64,000 nt of DNA, from assembly GCA_002502245.1 (NCBI GenBank), contig DAPW01000016.1:1-64000 (forward strand), given 5' to 3'. The translations under genes were made by a program, and so were the position numbers. The notes beneath the pieces were generated by a model. It searched no databases. It was not told the origin of the DNA and saw only the letters and a list, made by a program, of their open reading frames with translations. Positions 25,413-33,795 of this stretch are shown piece after piece (positions within the stretch are counted from its first letter, which is position 1; each line of letters opens with the position of its first letter). The stretch comes from Methanoregula sp. UBA154 (GTDB lineage Archaea; Halobacteriota; Methanomicrobia; Methanomicrobiales; Methanospirillaceae).

Positions 25413-25778
25413 CTAGGAAGGTTTTAAGGATCCAATCGTCGTCTCACCCGTCTCGCGCGGGGTTTTTTGTTCCGGGGGCGCCAGCGATGCGGCCATGGCA
25501 TCGACTTCGAGGGTCCCCTTCTTCAGGAGATCGTCCTCATCGCCGGCCAGGATCGCAATCAGCCGGGCAAATTCACCGGCGTGGACACGCTCTTCATTCG
25601 CGATATCGGTCAGCACCACCTTTGCAAGAGGGTGATCGGTTGCATCGGCGTGGGCAAGATATGAATGGACTGCCTCGTGCTCTGCTGCAAGATCGAGGCG
25701 GAGTGCCCGGACCAGTTCATCTCTCGTGAGTTTCCGTTCAGGGGCCATGCCGCTGAACGGGTTGACAAATTCCGGCAT
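25413..25778 (-). CDS. Encapsulated ferritin-like cargo protein with C-terminal targeting peptide
   Basis: 121 aa. Ferritin-like helices with LDLAAEHEAVHSYLAHA and IANEERVHAGEFARLI give iron ligands Glu33 and Glu63-x-x-His66. The sequence resembles the ferritin-like domain that is fused to the encapsulin of Pyrococcus, but here it is a separate gene. The C-terminal tail ends ETTIGSLKPS, a good match to the (T)(V/I)GSL(K/R) encapsulin-loading peptide, separated from the helices by a Pro-rich linker. Role: ferroxidase activity inside the shell. Translated just before the shell gene. Confidence 0.93.
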   Translation of the reverse strand: MPEFVNPFSGMAPERKLTRDELVRALRLDLAAEHEAVHSYLAHADATDHPLAKVVLTDIANEERVHAGEFARLIAILAGDEDDLLKKGTLEVDAMAASLAPPEQKTPRETGETTIGSLKPS

Positions 25779-25824
25779 CTTTTCACGTTCCCTGATCAGC
25801 CTGTTCTCTCTGTCCTGCCGGTGC

Positions 25825-26442
25825 TCATCTCTTCACCTTGTCGAACCGCTCAGCAACAATATCCCAGTTCACGATGTTCCAGAACGCGTCGACAAATTTT
25901 GCCCGGTCATTCTTGTAGTCAAGGTAATAGGCATGCTCCCAAACGTCAAGCACCAGGAGCATATCGAACCCGGGGGCCATGTTCACGTTGTGTTTTTCTA
26001 CCTGGGCGATGAGCGGCCGGCCGGTCTTCCGGCAATAGGTGAGCACAGCCCACCCGGAGCCCTCGGCGCTGACGGCAGCCTGGGTAAACTCCTTTCTGAA
26101 CCGGTCGAATTTCCCAAATTCGCCGTCGATCACACGGCCCAGTTCTCCTTTCGGGATGCCCCCGCCGCCCTTACCAACGGGAGCCAGGTTTTCCCAGAAC
26201 CGGTTGTGGAGCCTGAAACCGCCGATATGGAACGACAGTTCCTTAAGAGTGGCCTTCATGTCGAGATCGATATTTTCTTTCCGTGCCCTGTCCAGTTTTT
26301 CAAACAGGGCATTGGCGCCGTTTACGTACGCCTGGTGGTGTTTCTGGTGATGAAGTGTCAGCTGTTGCTCAGAAATATGAGGTGCCAGAGCCGTGTATTC
26401 GTACGGCAGTTTCGGCAGTGAATAAAACCTGCTCTCCTCCAT
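25825..26442 (-). CDS. sod: Iron/manganese superoxide dismutase
   Basis: 205 aa from ATG 26442, with GGAG seven bases upstream; a long in-frame extension to 26676 crosses the promoter and is rejected. Metal ligands are visible: His in LTLHHQKHH, His in the SFHIGGFRLHN segment, and Asp and His in DVWEHAYYLDYKN. Removes superoxide, giving hydrogen peroxide. First gene of the operon with the ferritin-like cargo, encapsulin, unknown protein, regulator and ferredoxin. Its promoter carries the stress element at 26513-26562. Confidence 0.95.
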   Translation of the reverse strand: MEESRFYSLPKLPYEYTALAPHISEQQLTLHHQKHHQAYVNGANALFEKLDRARKENIDLDMKATLKELSFHIGGFRLHNRFWENLAPVGKGGGGIPKGELGRVIDGEFGKFDRFRKEFTQAAVSAEGSGWAVLTYCRKTGRPLIAQVEKHNVNMAPGFDMLLVLDVWEHAYYLDYKNDRAKFVDAFWNIVNWDIVAERFDKVKR

Positions 26443-26512
26443 GGTTCTCTCCTTGGAAACAGGGGCCGCCTCTTCCGGCAGGCTCCCCGCATGACGCGGT
26501 ATGCACACCGGG

Positions 26513-26562
26513 AGAGTATAGGCTCTTTCCCGAAAGGCAACCGGTGAAACAAAAAATGAAAC
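26513..26562 (-). promoter_or_regulatory. Stress element plus TATA box of the sod-encapsulin operon
   Basis: On the minus strand GTTTCATTTTTTG is followed directly by TTTCACCGGTTG (26538-26562), then exactly 17 bases, then TATACTCT (26513-26520). Both 12-base units fit TTTCAnnnnnTG. The layout equals that of 28813-28862, 29947-29996 and 34076-34125. The TATA box lies about 71 bases upstream of the sod ATG. Confidence 0.75.
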
Positions 26563-26829
26563 ATGGGGAGCCTTAAAAAAACAGGGAGCGGGCGCAGTCA
26601 CACAACATGCGTGCTGCCGCACTGGCGGATTCCGGTTTTTGCATGGTCGGTCATCCACACCCGTTATCCGGTGCATGCCGGGTAATGCCGCCGGTGATGT
26701 CCGGCGGAGCTGCAGCCATGGCGGGTGCGGCTTGCAGGGTACAGCGCCAGATTTCCGGGTTCATGGGAAGGATCCTCTGGTCACCGGTATACCCTGCAGT
26801 CGGGGATTTTTTCATGGGGGATCGCACGG

Positions 26830-27411
26830 TTATGTGCAGGCACCCCCTCCACCGCTTTTCAGCACTGCCTGCGCAATCTTCCGGACATACTCGTTCTCAT
26901 CGCAGGAGGCGGCTTTGAGATACGCCAGACTCTTCTCGTTCCCGATTGCGGCGAGTGCGAGGGCAGCACCCATCCTCACCCGCCAGTCTGCGTCCTTCAG
27001 GGTATCCCCGATCCGGTCCGCAGAACCCGGATCTGCAATCTTTGTCAATGCGGCGATCGCATGCCTCCGCACATCTGCATTCTCGTCCCTCAGGAGGAGC
27101 AGGAGGGCATCGGTTGCCTGGTGTGCCCGGAGCATTCCGAGTGCGTCAGCCGCTCGCATCCGGACCGACCAGTCACCGTCACGAAGCGTGCGGATCAGTT
27201 TCCCGACCGCGCGTTCATCGCCGATCCGGCCGAGGGCCCATGCGGCTCTCAGGCGCACGACGCTGTCCTTGTCATCCAGTGCGGCCATAAGGGGTTCCAC
27301 TGCTGCGATCCCGGTTCGTGCCAGTGCACTGGATGCCGCCCACCGGACATCCTCGTTCTGGTGGGATAAGTCCCTGATCAGGTCCTCAATCCTGTTTTGT
27401 GAAGTGTCCAT
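26830..27411 (-). CDS. HEAT-repeat protein
   Basis: 193 aa made of six HEAT (PBS-lyase type) repeats of about 31 residues, for example VRWAASSALARTGI, VVRLRAAWALGRIGDERAV, VRMRAADALGML, VRRHAIAALTKIAD, VRMGAALALAAIGNEKSL and VRKIAQAVLKSGG. Such solenoids bind proteins. ATG 27411 chosen over the TTG two codons upstream. Genes downstream in the same direction begin the sod operon after a 270-base gap, so it is a separate unit. Confidence 0.88.
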   Translation of the reverse strand: MDTSQNRIEDLIRDLSHQNEDVRWAASSALARTGIAAVEPLMAALDDKDSVVRLRAAWALGRIGDERAVGKLIRTLRDGDWSVRMRAADALGMLRAHQATDALLLLLRDENADVRRHAIAALTKIADPGSADRIGDTLKDADWRVRMGAALALAAIGNEKSLAYLKAASCDENEYVRKIAQAVLKSGGGGACT

Positions 27412-27462
27412 TGTCAACCTCTGAACGGATTTTTTTAAAAGATTGGAAAAAATTCAGGCCGG

Positions 27463-27675
27463 CTACTGCCGGGATTCGAAGTATTTCAGTGCTGAAGGGG
27501 CGTGCTTTCGAATCTCGTCAAAGAAGTACCTGCTCAGATTCTTTTCCGAATCAGCTATCGAGCCATTGATGGTGACGAGCAGCCAGTTCGGCAGGTCCGG
27601 GTTTTTGTCAAGGACATTCATGACTACGACGACTGTCTCATCCACGTCAACCTTGTTCTTCCATCGGTAGGGCAT
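27463..27675 (-). CDS. Small conserved-looking protein, unknown
   Basis: 70 aa. Starts MPYRWKNKVDVDETVVVVMNVL directly after GGAGGTGAGAAG, a perfect ribosome binding site. The rest is DKNPDLPNWLLVTINGS followed by a helix with Arg/Lys and a C-terminal YFESRQ. The coding quality is good but no family is recognised. Follows the ATP-cone gene by 22 bases; the two are probably translated from one transcript. Confidence 0.7.
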   Translation of the reverse strand: MPYRWKNKVDVDETVVVVMNVLDKNPDLPNWLLVTINGSIADSEKNLSRYFFDEIRKHAPSALKYFESRQ

Positions 27676-27697
27676 CTTCTCACCTCCGTTCGTTCCC

Positions 27698-27955
27698 TCA
27701 TTCATCCGTTCTCTTCTTGACCGCAGCATCGTACACGATCCAGTTTCTCTCCCATGCGGGATTTTTTGCCCTGAGCCGGCCCAGGGCACTCGTCCTGATC
27801 TCCTGTGTCGTGATACCATCCCGGGCACTTCGCTCAATGTCCTGCGCGATCGTCCGTGCAAAGCCGGCAGGTGCACCGCTCTTGATCAGGCTGACCACGA
27901 TCTTTTCCTGCACAAATTCCTCGTTCCTGCCATCCCTTTTTTTTACCAGTACCAT
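27698..27955 (-). CDS. Stand-alone ATP-cone domain protein
   Basis: 85 aa. VLVKKRDGRNEEFVQEKIVVSLIKSGAP opens an ATP-cone, the nucleotide-sensing domain normally found at the N-terminus of ribonucleotide reductases and NrdR. The whole protein is only the cone (with DIERSARDGITTQEIR and RLRAKNPAWERNWIVYD), with no zinc ribbon or enzyme domain. It may act as a free ATP/dATP sensor for a partner in the stress island. Ribosome binding site GGAGATGATC upstream. Confidence 0.85.
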   Translation of the reverse strand: MVLVKKRDGRNEEFVQEKIVVSLIKSGAPAGFARTIAQDIERSARDGITTQEIRTSALGRLRAKNPAWERNWIVYDAAVKKRTDE

Positions 27956-28143
27956 GGTTGATGATCATCTCCTTTTCCTGCTGCCTGGTGAGCAGCCGTT
28001 CAGATAATCCCGTGGCCTAGAGGCGGGCCTGGCCTTAAAGGCCTGTCACCGACAAATGGCCGCAGCCCCGGGATAGGGAGATTACCCCTCCGGGATCTGC
28101 ATGTCCCAGGCCCTGATCCGCTCTGCCGGTACCTCCGAATCAT

Positions 28144-28623
28144 TTAGTCTATGGAAATTTTCCCTTTCTCTTCCTGTGTTGATTTTTTCAGGTGCACTTC
28201 GAGCACCCCGTTTTTGAACGAGGCGCTGGATCCCTCTTCCAGGACCGGTGCAGGAAGAGGGACGACCCGTGTCAGGGAACCTAACCGGCGTTCCCGCAGG
28301 AAATACCCCTCGTTTTCTTCCTTTTTCTCTTCCCTGCGTTCACAGGAGATTTCCAGCGCCTGCGCACTGATCAGGGAGAGCGAAATATCTTTTTTGGATA
28401 TACCCGGTATCATGTCTGCCGTGACAATGACCTCCTGCCCGGTATCGGTCACATCGACACGGAGACCCGCCCGTTGTGCCGGCAGCATCTTTGGTACGGG
28501 CTCACCAGGACCAGGTAATAATAACGTAGGACTGGTCTCGTACATCTGTCGCGAGAGCGATTCCATGTACTTTCTCATATCCTCAAGCTCATCAAAGATA
28601 GACTGGTAGTACCAGCGAACCAT
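28144..28623 (-). CDS. Hsp20 small heat-shock protein (alpha-crystallin domain)
   Basis: 159 aa. An N-terminal arm (about 1-50) leads into the alpha-crystallin domain: LRVDVTDTGQEVIVTADMIPGISKKDISLSL, EGYFLRERRLGSLTRVVPLP, and ASFKNGVLEVHLKK. ATP-independent holdase that keeps unfolded proteins for DnaK. The usual I-x-I C-terminal tag is reduced to KISID. The promoter at 28813-28862 has the shared stress element, with a strong hairpin in the leader. Confidence 0.92.
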   Translation of the reverse strand: MVRWYYQSIFDELEDMRKYMESLSRQMYETSPTLLLPGPGEPVPKMLPAQRAGLRVDVTDTGQEVIVTADMIPGISKKDISLSLISAQALEISCERREEKKEENEGYFLRERRLGSLTRVVPLPAPVLEEGSSASFKNGVLEVHLKKSTQEEKGKISID

Positions 28624-28710
28624 ACAATCCCTCCTTGTACTCTCCAGGACTGCTGCTCCTGTACCGCTTTTTGACCGGATAACGGATCGCTAAGCTCCTG
28701 GCAGGGTTTT

Positions 28711-28738
28711 CCGGCCCGGACCCGCTGCACCGGGCCGG
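28711..28738 (-). promoter_or_regulatory. Strong hairpin in the hsp20 leader
   Basis: CCGGCCCGG (28711-28719) pairs perfectly with CCGGGCCGG (28730-28738) around a ten-base loop. It lies about 90 bases upstream of the hsp20 ATG, inside the predicted leader. It could affect translation or transcription passage; no T-run follows. Confidence 0.45.
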
Positions 28739-28812
28739 TGATATGACAAGGTGTATCCGTCACTTTGGGATAAATTCCGGCTACCCTTATCAGGACGTGA
28801 CATTTCCCTGTC

Positions 28813-28862
28813 ATTTTATCAAGCTATGCCAGTGCTCCAGAATTTGAAGCAGATTCTGAAAC
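28813..28862 (-). promoter_or_regulatory. Stress element plus TATA box of hsp20
   Basis: Minus strand: GTTTCAGAATCTG then CTTCAAATTCTG (28838-28862), 17 bases, then GATAAAAT (28813-28820). Same layout as the sod, DUF488 and grpE promoters. The ATG is about 190 bases downstream, so the leader is long. Confidence 0.78.
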
Positions 28863-29266
28863 ATCCGGACGTAAGGGCACAAATCTTCCCCCGTATCCTG
28901 TACGGAACATTGGCCGTCCGGTAAAGCCAGTTGACCGTTCTCCGGTATCCACGGGCATAAACCGGTGCAGGGATCAGAATCGCATGTTCCCGGTAGCAGC
29001 GGTGCGGGGAAACGGGTACCAACGGAATCTGACCCAGGTCCCGTTCCCGGGTCCCGGGGAATCGCCGGCTCAGGCCCTGCCGGGAAACAGCAGAGAGAGC
29101 ATGGAGCTGGAAACCCTGGTGCAACAAAAAAAACGGGACACGGTCTGTCAAACCCGGTATGCCGGGCATTAAAAGAAACCAAAGGAGGGTTTCATGAAGC
29201 CGGGACACCGGGGGATCTACCGATCCCGGCCGTGTGGCAGAGAACCTTACCGGGCATCTCCTGATT

Positions 29267-29740
29267 TCATGGCTTTTCAAAGACACTGTTGAGGGTTTTT
29301 GGAAAACCCGGGAGAAGAAGGATCCTGGCAAACCAATCCGGATGCATGAACGGGGCAAACGCCGGTTCGCTCCATTCGCTGCTGCCCGTTTCAGGGTCAT
29401 TGTTTTCCAGAAACATCTTCAGGGCAACGGCAGAATTACGATCCTCATTGCAGGAACCGTGCAGGAGAGTGAGTCTGCTGTACCTCCGGTGGGCCTGAAG
29501 GTCCCTGAGGGACTCGCGCTTATCTTCAAGCTCACCGTGATACCGGCTCACGAAATCTTCCCAAGATATCAGGTCACCGGAATACCGGATGAAGAGTTCA
29601 GGGGTTGGCGCAAGGTACGGTAACCATATATCCAGGACCTTTGTTCCGATGCAGGCGTTTCCGGGACGGACCGGTTCAACAAGGACTCGAAACCCGTCAT
29701 CATCCGCTACCTTGGACAATATACTTTTTACCGTGATCAT
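29267..29740 (-). CDS. DUF488 family protein
   Basis: 157 aa. ADDDGFRVLVEPVRPGN, LDIWLPYLAPTPELFIRY, WEDFVSRYHGELEDKRESLRDL and LTLLHGSCNEDRNSAVALKMFL follow the DUF488 (YeaO-like) pattern, a family whose function is unsettled. The canonical DRLWPRG is changed to EPVRPGN. About 35 extra C-terminal residues follow. Single gene with the shared stress element at 29947-29996, so probably heat- or oxidant-induced. Confidence 0.85.
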   Translation of the reverse strand: MITVKSILSKVADDDGFRVLVEPVRPGNACIGTKVLDIWLPYLAPTPELFIRYSGDLISWEDFVSRYHGELEDKRESLRDLQAHRRYSRLTLLHGSCNEDRNSAVALKMFLENNDPETGSSEWSEPAFAPFMHPDWFARILLLPGFPKTLNSVFEKP

Positions 29741-29946
29741 GGTTCACCATCCCGTGTGGTGCTGTACTGGTCATTGGAGCCTGCAGACTACCTTTCGGAT
29801 CCCCCGGACCGATCAGGATAACCCGTTATTCCAGCCCATCGGGATTACCGGCCGGTGGCATGGTCAGTATCTGAAATCCAGAGCATCAGGTTCCCACCTG
29901 AAGATCCGGTTCACCACATCTGATGCATACGGATATTCACCAAGGA

Positions 29947-29996
29947 ATTTTATAGGAGCATCCCTCAAAATCAAATTTTGAGACAATTTTTGAAAC
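29947..29996 (-). promoter_or_regulatory. Stress element plus TATA box of the DUF488 gene
   Basis: Minus strand: GTTTCAAAAATTG then TCTCAAAATTTG (29972-29996), 17 bases, then TATAAAAT (29947-29954). The TATA box is about 207 bases upstream of the ATG. Confidence 0.8.
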
Positions 29997-30125
29997 AATC
30001 CCAAAGACAACCTGATACACGGGTTCTCAAGACCATCTTCTTCGCAGCAGAAGGATTCGGCTCAATTCTGTTTTCTTAAAAATCCCGGCCATTGACATTT
30101 CAGTGTTCCAGGGTACACCGATGAT

Positions 30126-30263
30126 TCATGGGTGTTTCTCACCGTCGGTCCACCAGAGTATCGGTTTGTCCGGCACTTCAGGCACATTAATCTTCATGCA
30201 GGTGAGCACTTCAATCGGGAAGAAGTCCCTTCTGTCATTGGTTTGGAGTACCTGGCCCCCGTC
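30126..30263 (-). pseudogene. Possible coding remnant, about 45 codons
   Basis: Minus-strand frame from just after a TAG (30264-30266) to a TGA (30126-30128). It reads NDRRDFFPIEVLTCMKINVP and then PDKPILWWTDGEKHP, which looks protein-like. The same frame is open for about 30 more codons upstream of the TAG (ending KLIITGKKE) but has no start. Probably the decayed end of a gene. Family not recognised. Confidence 0.25.
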
Positions 30264-30371
30264 CTACTCCTTTTTACCGGTAATAATCAGCTTCCCCGGT
30301 CGCTCCCGTGATTGGTTTTTTCCGGCTGTTTGCGTTCTTTTTAGTGATTTTTCTTTATTCCACAGTGGCGT

Positions 30372-31430
30372 TCAGACCCGGCCCACGAGCGCTTCTTTCA
30401 TCAGCTCCTCCTGCTTCTGGTTCAGGTTTGTCGGGATCTGGACAAGCACCTTGACCAGGAGATCTCCCCGGCTGTCAGAATTTAAAAATGGCATCCCCTG
30501 CCCCCGGAGGCGGAAGAGGGTATGGCTCTGTGTACCGCGGGGGATTTTCAATGCTGCTTTGCCGGTCAGGGTGGGCAGGGTTATCTCCCCGCCAAGCAGA
30601 GCGGTTGCAAGACCGACAACGGCAGTCGTATGCAGATCTGCACCCTGCCGTTCGAAGCGTTCATGGGGTCGTACGTGCACAACAACATAGAGGTCCCCGG
30701 GAGGCCCCCGGTTCTCCCCTGGCTCTCCTTCACCGGCAATCCTGAGGAACTGGCCGTCTTCGACACCCCGGGGGATGGTCACTTCGATCCTCCGGGTTTT
30801 CTGGAGGGCCCCTTTCCCCTTACAGGTGGGGCAGGGCTTCTCGATCCTCTTCCCGATCCCGCCGCAGTCCGGGCACTGGGCGATGTTAATGACCTGGCGG
30901 TTTCCCATCCTCTGGGGGTGCCGTATTTCACCGGTCCCCTTGCAGGTGGGGCAGTCCCGCAGGTAACCGGGCTCGGCACCGCTCCCATGGCAGGTCGGGC
31001 ACTCGGCATAATGCGGGACCGCGACGGTATTTTTCGTTCCATAGAATGCATCGGCGAGCGAGATATCGATGTCATATCTCAGGTCCGCCCCTGCCCTCCG
31101 CCGGGCCCGCGCCCCGCCGGAAAAAACATCGAAGATATCGCCAAGGCCAAAATCCCGGAACAGGTCATCGTAACTGGGTGGCTTGTAGCCGGCAGCGTCA
31201 CCGGGTGCAAACTCGACATGCCCCACCTGGTCGTACTGGGCTCTTTTCTGGGGATCGCTCAGGACCTGGTATGCCTCATTCACCTCCTTGAATTTTTCTT
31301 CTGCCTCCTTACTGCCCTTGTTGAGGTCGGGATGGTATTTCCGCGCCCGTTGCCGGAATGCTTTTTTCAGCTCATCCGGTGATGCGTCCCGTCTGACACC
31401 CAGAATTTCATAGAAGTCGGCCTTTGCCAT
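30372..31430 (-). CDS. dnaJ: Chaperone DnaJ (Hsp40)
   Basis: 352 aa. J domain at 1-65 with the HPD motif (KYHPDLN). The Gly/Phe-rich linker is nearly absent; instead about 40 residues (DLFRDFGLGDIFDVFSGG) precede the zinc region with four CX2CXGXG repeats (CPTCHGSG, CPTCKGTG, CPDCGGIG, CPTCKGKG, about 141-210). C-terminal substrate-binding domains follow. Stimulates DnaK ATPase. Last gene of grpE-dnaK-dnaJ, 14 bases after dnaK. Confidence 0.96.
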   Translation of the reverse strand: MAKADFYEILGVRRDASPDELKKAFRQRARKYHPDLNKGSKEAEEKFKEVNEAYQVLSDPQKRAQYDQVGHVEFAPGDAAGYKPPSYDDLFRDFGLGDIFDVFSGGARARRRAGADLRYDIDISLADAFYGTKNTVAVPHYAECPTCHGSGAEPGYLRDCPTCKGTGEIRHPQRMGNRQVINIAQCPDCGGIGKRIEKPCPTCKGKGALQKTRRIEVTIPRGVEDGQFLRIAGEGEPGENRGPPGDLYVVVHVRPHERFERQGADLHTTAVVGLATALLGGEITLPTLTGKAALKIPRGTQSHTLFRLRGQGMPFLNSDSRGDLLVKVLVQIPTNLNQKQEELMKEALVGRV

Positions 31431-31444
31431 GGTTGCACAAAAAA

Positions 31445-33313
31445 TTATTTTTCATCGTGGACCTTGAAATCGGCATCAACAACGTTTTCGCCGCCCGGCC
31501 CGCCGGCTGCCTGGGACTGCTCATCGCCTCCGGGGGAAGCCTGCTGCGCAGCCTGCCGCTGGGCTGCTTCCTGGTATGCAGCCGAACCCGCTTCCGAAAG
31601 GACCTTCTGGAGTTTTTCCGTCTCACTCCGGATCGCTGACGTGTCCCTGCCCTCGAGGGCAGCTTTCACCGCGGTGATCGCCCCGTTCAGCCTCTCCACC
31701 AGATCGGCTCCCAGCTTCCCGGCGAGGTCGGTCCGGGTCTTTTCTGCCATATACACGAGAGAGTCCGCGCTGTTCCGGACCTCGACCTCCTCTTTTTTCG
31801 CCTTGTCCTGCTCCTCGTACTGTTTGGCCTCATTGACCATTTTCTTGACATCGCTTTCGACAAGTTTTGTCGAGGCGGTGATAGTCATCTTCTGCTCTTT
31901 TCCGGTGCCGAGATCCTTTGCCGACACATTCAGGATACCGGAGGCGTCAATATCGAAGGTGACCTCAATCTGCGGGATCCCCCGCGGGGCCGGTGGCAGC
32001 CCGACAAGGTTGAACTGGCCAAGACTCACGTTGTCTGCCGCCATCGGGCGTTCGCCCTGGAGCACGTGGATGGTGACCGAGGTCTGCAGATCTGCAGCCG
32101 TGGAGAAGATCTGGCTTTTCTTGGTCGGGATGGTGGTATTCCTGTCGATCAGCGGGGTCCGCACACCCCCGAGGGTCTCAAGACCAAGGGTCAGCGGGGT
32201 CACATCGAGCAGCACCATGTCCGTGATCTCGCCACCAAGAATCGCTCCCTGGATCGCGGCTCCCATGGCAACGCATTCCATCGGGTCGATCCCCCGTTCC
32301 ATCTTTTTGCCGACATGGTCCTCGATAAATTTCTGGATCACCGGCATGCGGGTCGGTCCGCCGACCAGGATCACCTTCTGGATGTCATTTTTCGTCAGGT
32401 TTGCATCTTTCAGCGCCTGTTCGAACGGGTGGATGCAGCGTTTGATGATCGGTTCGATCAACTGCTCGAGTTTTGCCCGGGTCAGTTTCATGGAGAGGTG
32501 CTTGGGGCCGGCCTGCGTGGCAGAGACGTACGGCAGGTTTATCTCCGTTTCCATAACCGTCGAGAGTTCGATCTTCGCCTTTTCCGCTGCTTCCTTGACC
32601 CGGTTGACGGCCATCTTGTCGCTCCTGAGATCGATACCCTCCGTCTTCTTGAATTCGGATGCGATCCATTCGAAGATAGCATTGTCCATATCGGTGCCGC
32701 CGAGCTGGGTATCGCCGGATGTGGCGAGAACCGTAAACGTGCCCCCGCCGAATTCCATGATCGTGACATCGAGCGTCCCGCCGCCGAGATCGAAAACCAG
32801 GATCTTGTATTCCCCGCCACGGTCGAGTCCGTAGGCCATGGAAGCCGCCGTGGGCTCGTTGACGAGCCGAACTACATCAAGGCCGGCGATCTTTCCGGCA
32901 TCCTTGGTCGCCGTCCGCTGGTTGTCATTGAAGTAGGCCGGAACCGTTATGACGGCCTTCCTGACCGGTTCTCCCAGGAACGCTTCTGCGTCCCGTTTGA
33001 TCTTCTGCAGGAGGAAGGCGGAGATCTGCTGGGGCGTGTACTCCTTGTTGTAGATCCGGTAGATATGGCTGGTCCCTATCTTCCGTTTGGCCGCCGTCAC
33101 CGTACCCTCAGGGTTGGTCACAGCCTGCCGCCGTGCAGGCTCCCCTACCAGCAGCTGACCGTCTGACAGAAACGCTACATACGAAGGAAACATTTTTCCG
33201 GCTACCGTAGCGCCCTCCGCCGAAGGAATGACGGTTGGCTTTCCTCCGACCATGACCGCTGCCTCGCTGTTCGATGTCCCCAGGTCGATTCCGATAATTT
33301 TTTCCTTACCCAT
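31445..33313 (-). CDS. dnaK: Chaperone DnaK (Hsp70)
   Basis: 622 aa. Nucleotide domain signatures: IGIDLGTSNSEA, VNEPTAAS with AYG, ILVFDLGGGTLDVTIMEFG and VILVGGPTRMP. The substrate-binding domain has DVTPLTLGLETLGG, and the lid region is rich in Lys/Glu helices. The C-terminal tail is Ala/Gln/Gly-rich and ends in an acidic and charged segment. ATP-dependent folding and disaggregation with DnaJ and GrpE. Its start is two bases after the grpE stop. DnaK systems entered archaea by transfer from bacteria. Confidence 0.97.
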   Translation of the reverse strand: MGKEKIIGIDLGTSNSEAAVMVGGKPTVIPSAEGATVAGKMFPSYVAFLSDGQLLVGEPARRQAVTNPEGTVTAAKRKIGTSHIYRIYNKEYTPQQISAFLLQKIKRDAEAFLGEPVRKAVITVPAYFNDNQRTATKDAGKIAGLDVVRLVNEPTAASMAYGLDRGGEYKILVFDLGGGTLDVTIMEFGGGTFTVLATSGDTQLGGTDMDNAIFEWIASEFKKTEGIDLRSDKMAVNRVKEAAEKAKIELSTVMETEINLPYVSATQAGPKHLSMKLTRAKLEQLIEPIIKRCIHPFEQALKDANLTKNDIQKVILVGGPTRMPVIQKFIEDHVGKKMERGIDPMECVAMGAAIQGAILGGEITDMVLLDVTPLTLGLETLGGVRTPLIDRNTTIPTKKSQIFSTAADLQTSVTIHVLQGERPMAADNVSLGQFNLVGLPPAPRGIPQIEVTFDIDASGILNVSAKDLGTGKEQKMTITASTKLVESDVKKMVNEAKQYEEQDKAKKEEVEVRNSADSLVYMAEKTRTDLAGKLGADLVERLNGAITAVKAALEGRDTSAIRSETEKLQKVLSEAGSAAYQEAAQRQAAQQASPGGDEQSQAAGGPGGENVVDADFKVHDEK

Positions 33314-33315
33314 AG

Positions 33316-33795
33316 TTAATCACCATTTTCTCCTGTCACCTGTTCAGCAATCTTTACTTTCGAGGGTCTGATAACCCTGGATTTCAGCCGGTACCCCTTC
33401 CCGAGATCCTCAAGAACCGTACCCGTCTCTTTCCCGCACCGCTCCCTGCAGAGGGCTTCATGGCAGTTCGGATCGAATTTTTTGCCAACGCAGTCGATCG
33501 GTTCGAGCCCGTATTCTGAGAGGATTTTTACCAGATTTTTATACACCATCTGCATCCCTTCCTTGTTTTTTTCCTGTTCAAGAGAGGGAAGCGCCCGTTC
33601 GAAATCATCGAGGACCACCAGGAGGTCATTGATCAGACGCTCGTTGGCACGAGACGTTATCTCTTCCTTCTCCTTTGCCTGCCACCTGCGGAAATTATCA
33701 AAATCCGCCTGCAGATACTTCAGCTGGTTGAGACGTTCCTCGGCCTGCCGGGTCTGTTCTTCGCGTTCTTTTTTCAGTTGTTCGACCGTTTCCAT
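33316..33795 (-). CDS. grpE: Nucleotide exchange factor GrpE
   Basis: 159 aa. Long N-terminal helix (about 1-60, coiled coil), then YLQADFDNFRRWQAKEKEE, LLVVLDDFERALPSL and the beta domain with VGKKFDPNCHEALCRE, VLEDLGKGYRLKSRVIRPSKVKI. Releases ADP from DnaK. First gene of the chaperone operon; the stress element promoter lies at 34076-34125, giving a leader of about 250 bases with no convincing gene in it. Confidence 0.95.
   Translation of the reverse strand: METVEQLKKEREEQTRQAEERLNQLKYLQADFDNFRRWQAKEKEEITSRANERLINDLLVVLDDFERALPSLEQEKNKEGMQMVYKNLVKILSEYGLEPIDCVGKKFDPNCHEALCRERCGKETGTVLEDLGKGYRLKSRVIRPSKVKIAEQVTGENGD

Larger units (their letters stand above)
28624..29266. other. Intergenic region: hsp20 leader, promoter and unassigned sequence
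   Basis: Holds the hsp20 leader with its hairpin (28711-28738) and the stress element (28813-28862). From 28870 to 29266 no supported gene is seen; the frames there have no ribosome binding site or recognisable product. Confidence 0.6.
29741..30371. other. Intergenic region between DUF488 and dnaJ
   Basis: Holds the DUF488 leader, the stress promoter (29947-29996) and a possible gene remnant (30126-30263). The plus-strand frames across it look like shadows. Confidence 0.5.

Noticed and set aside
28819..29400. 193-codon minus-strand frame upstream of hsp20
   Set aside because: Crosses the hsp20 stress promoter and part of the DUF488 end; low-quality sequence.
31464..32834. 456-codon plus-strand frame opposite dnaK
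   Set aside because: Ser/Pro/Arg-rich composition typical of an antisense frame; dnaK on the other strand is certain.
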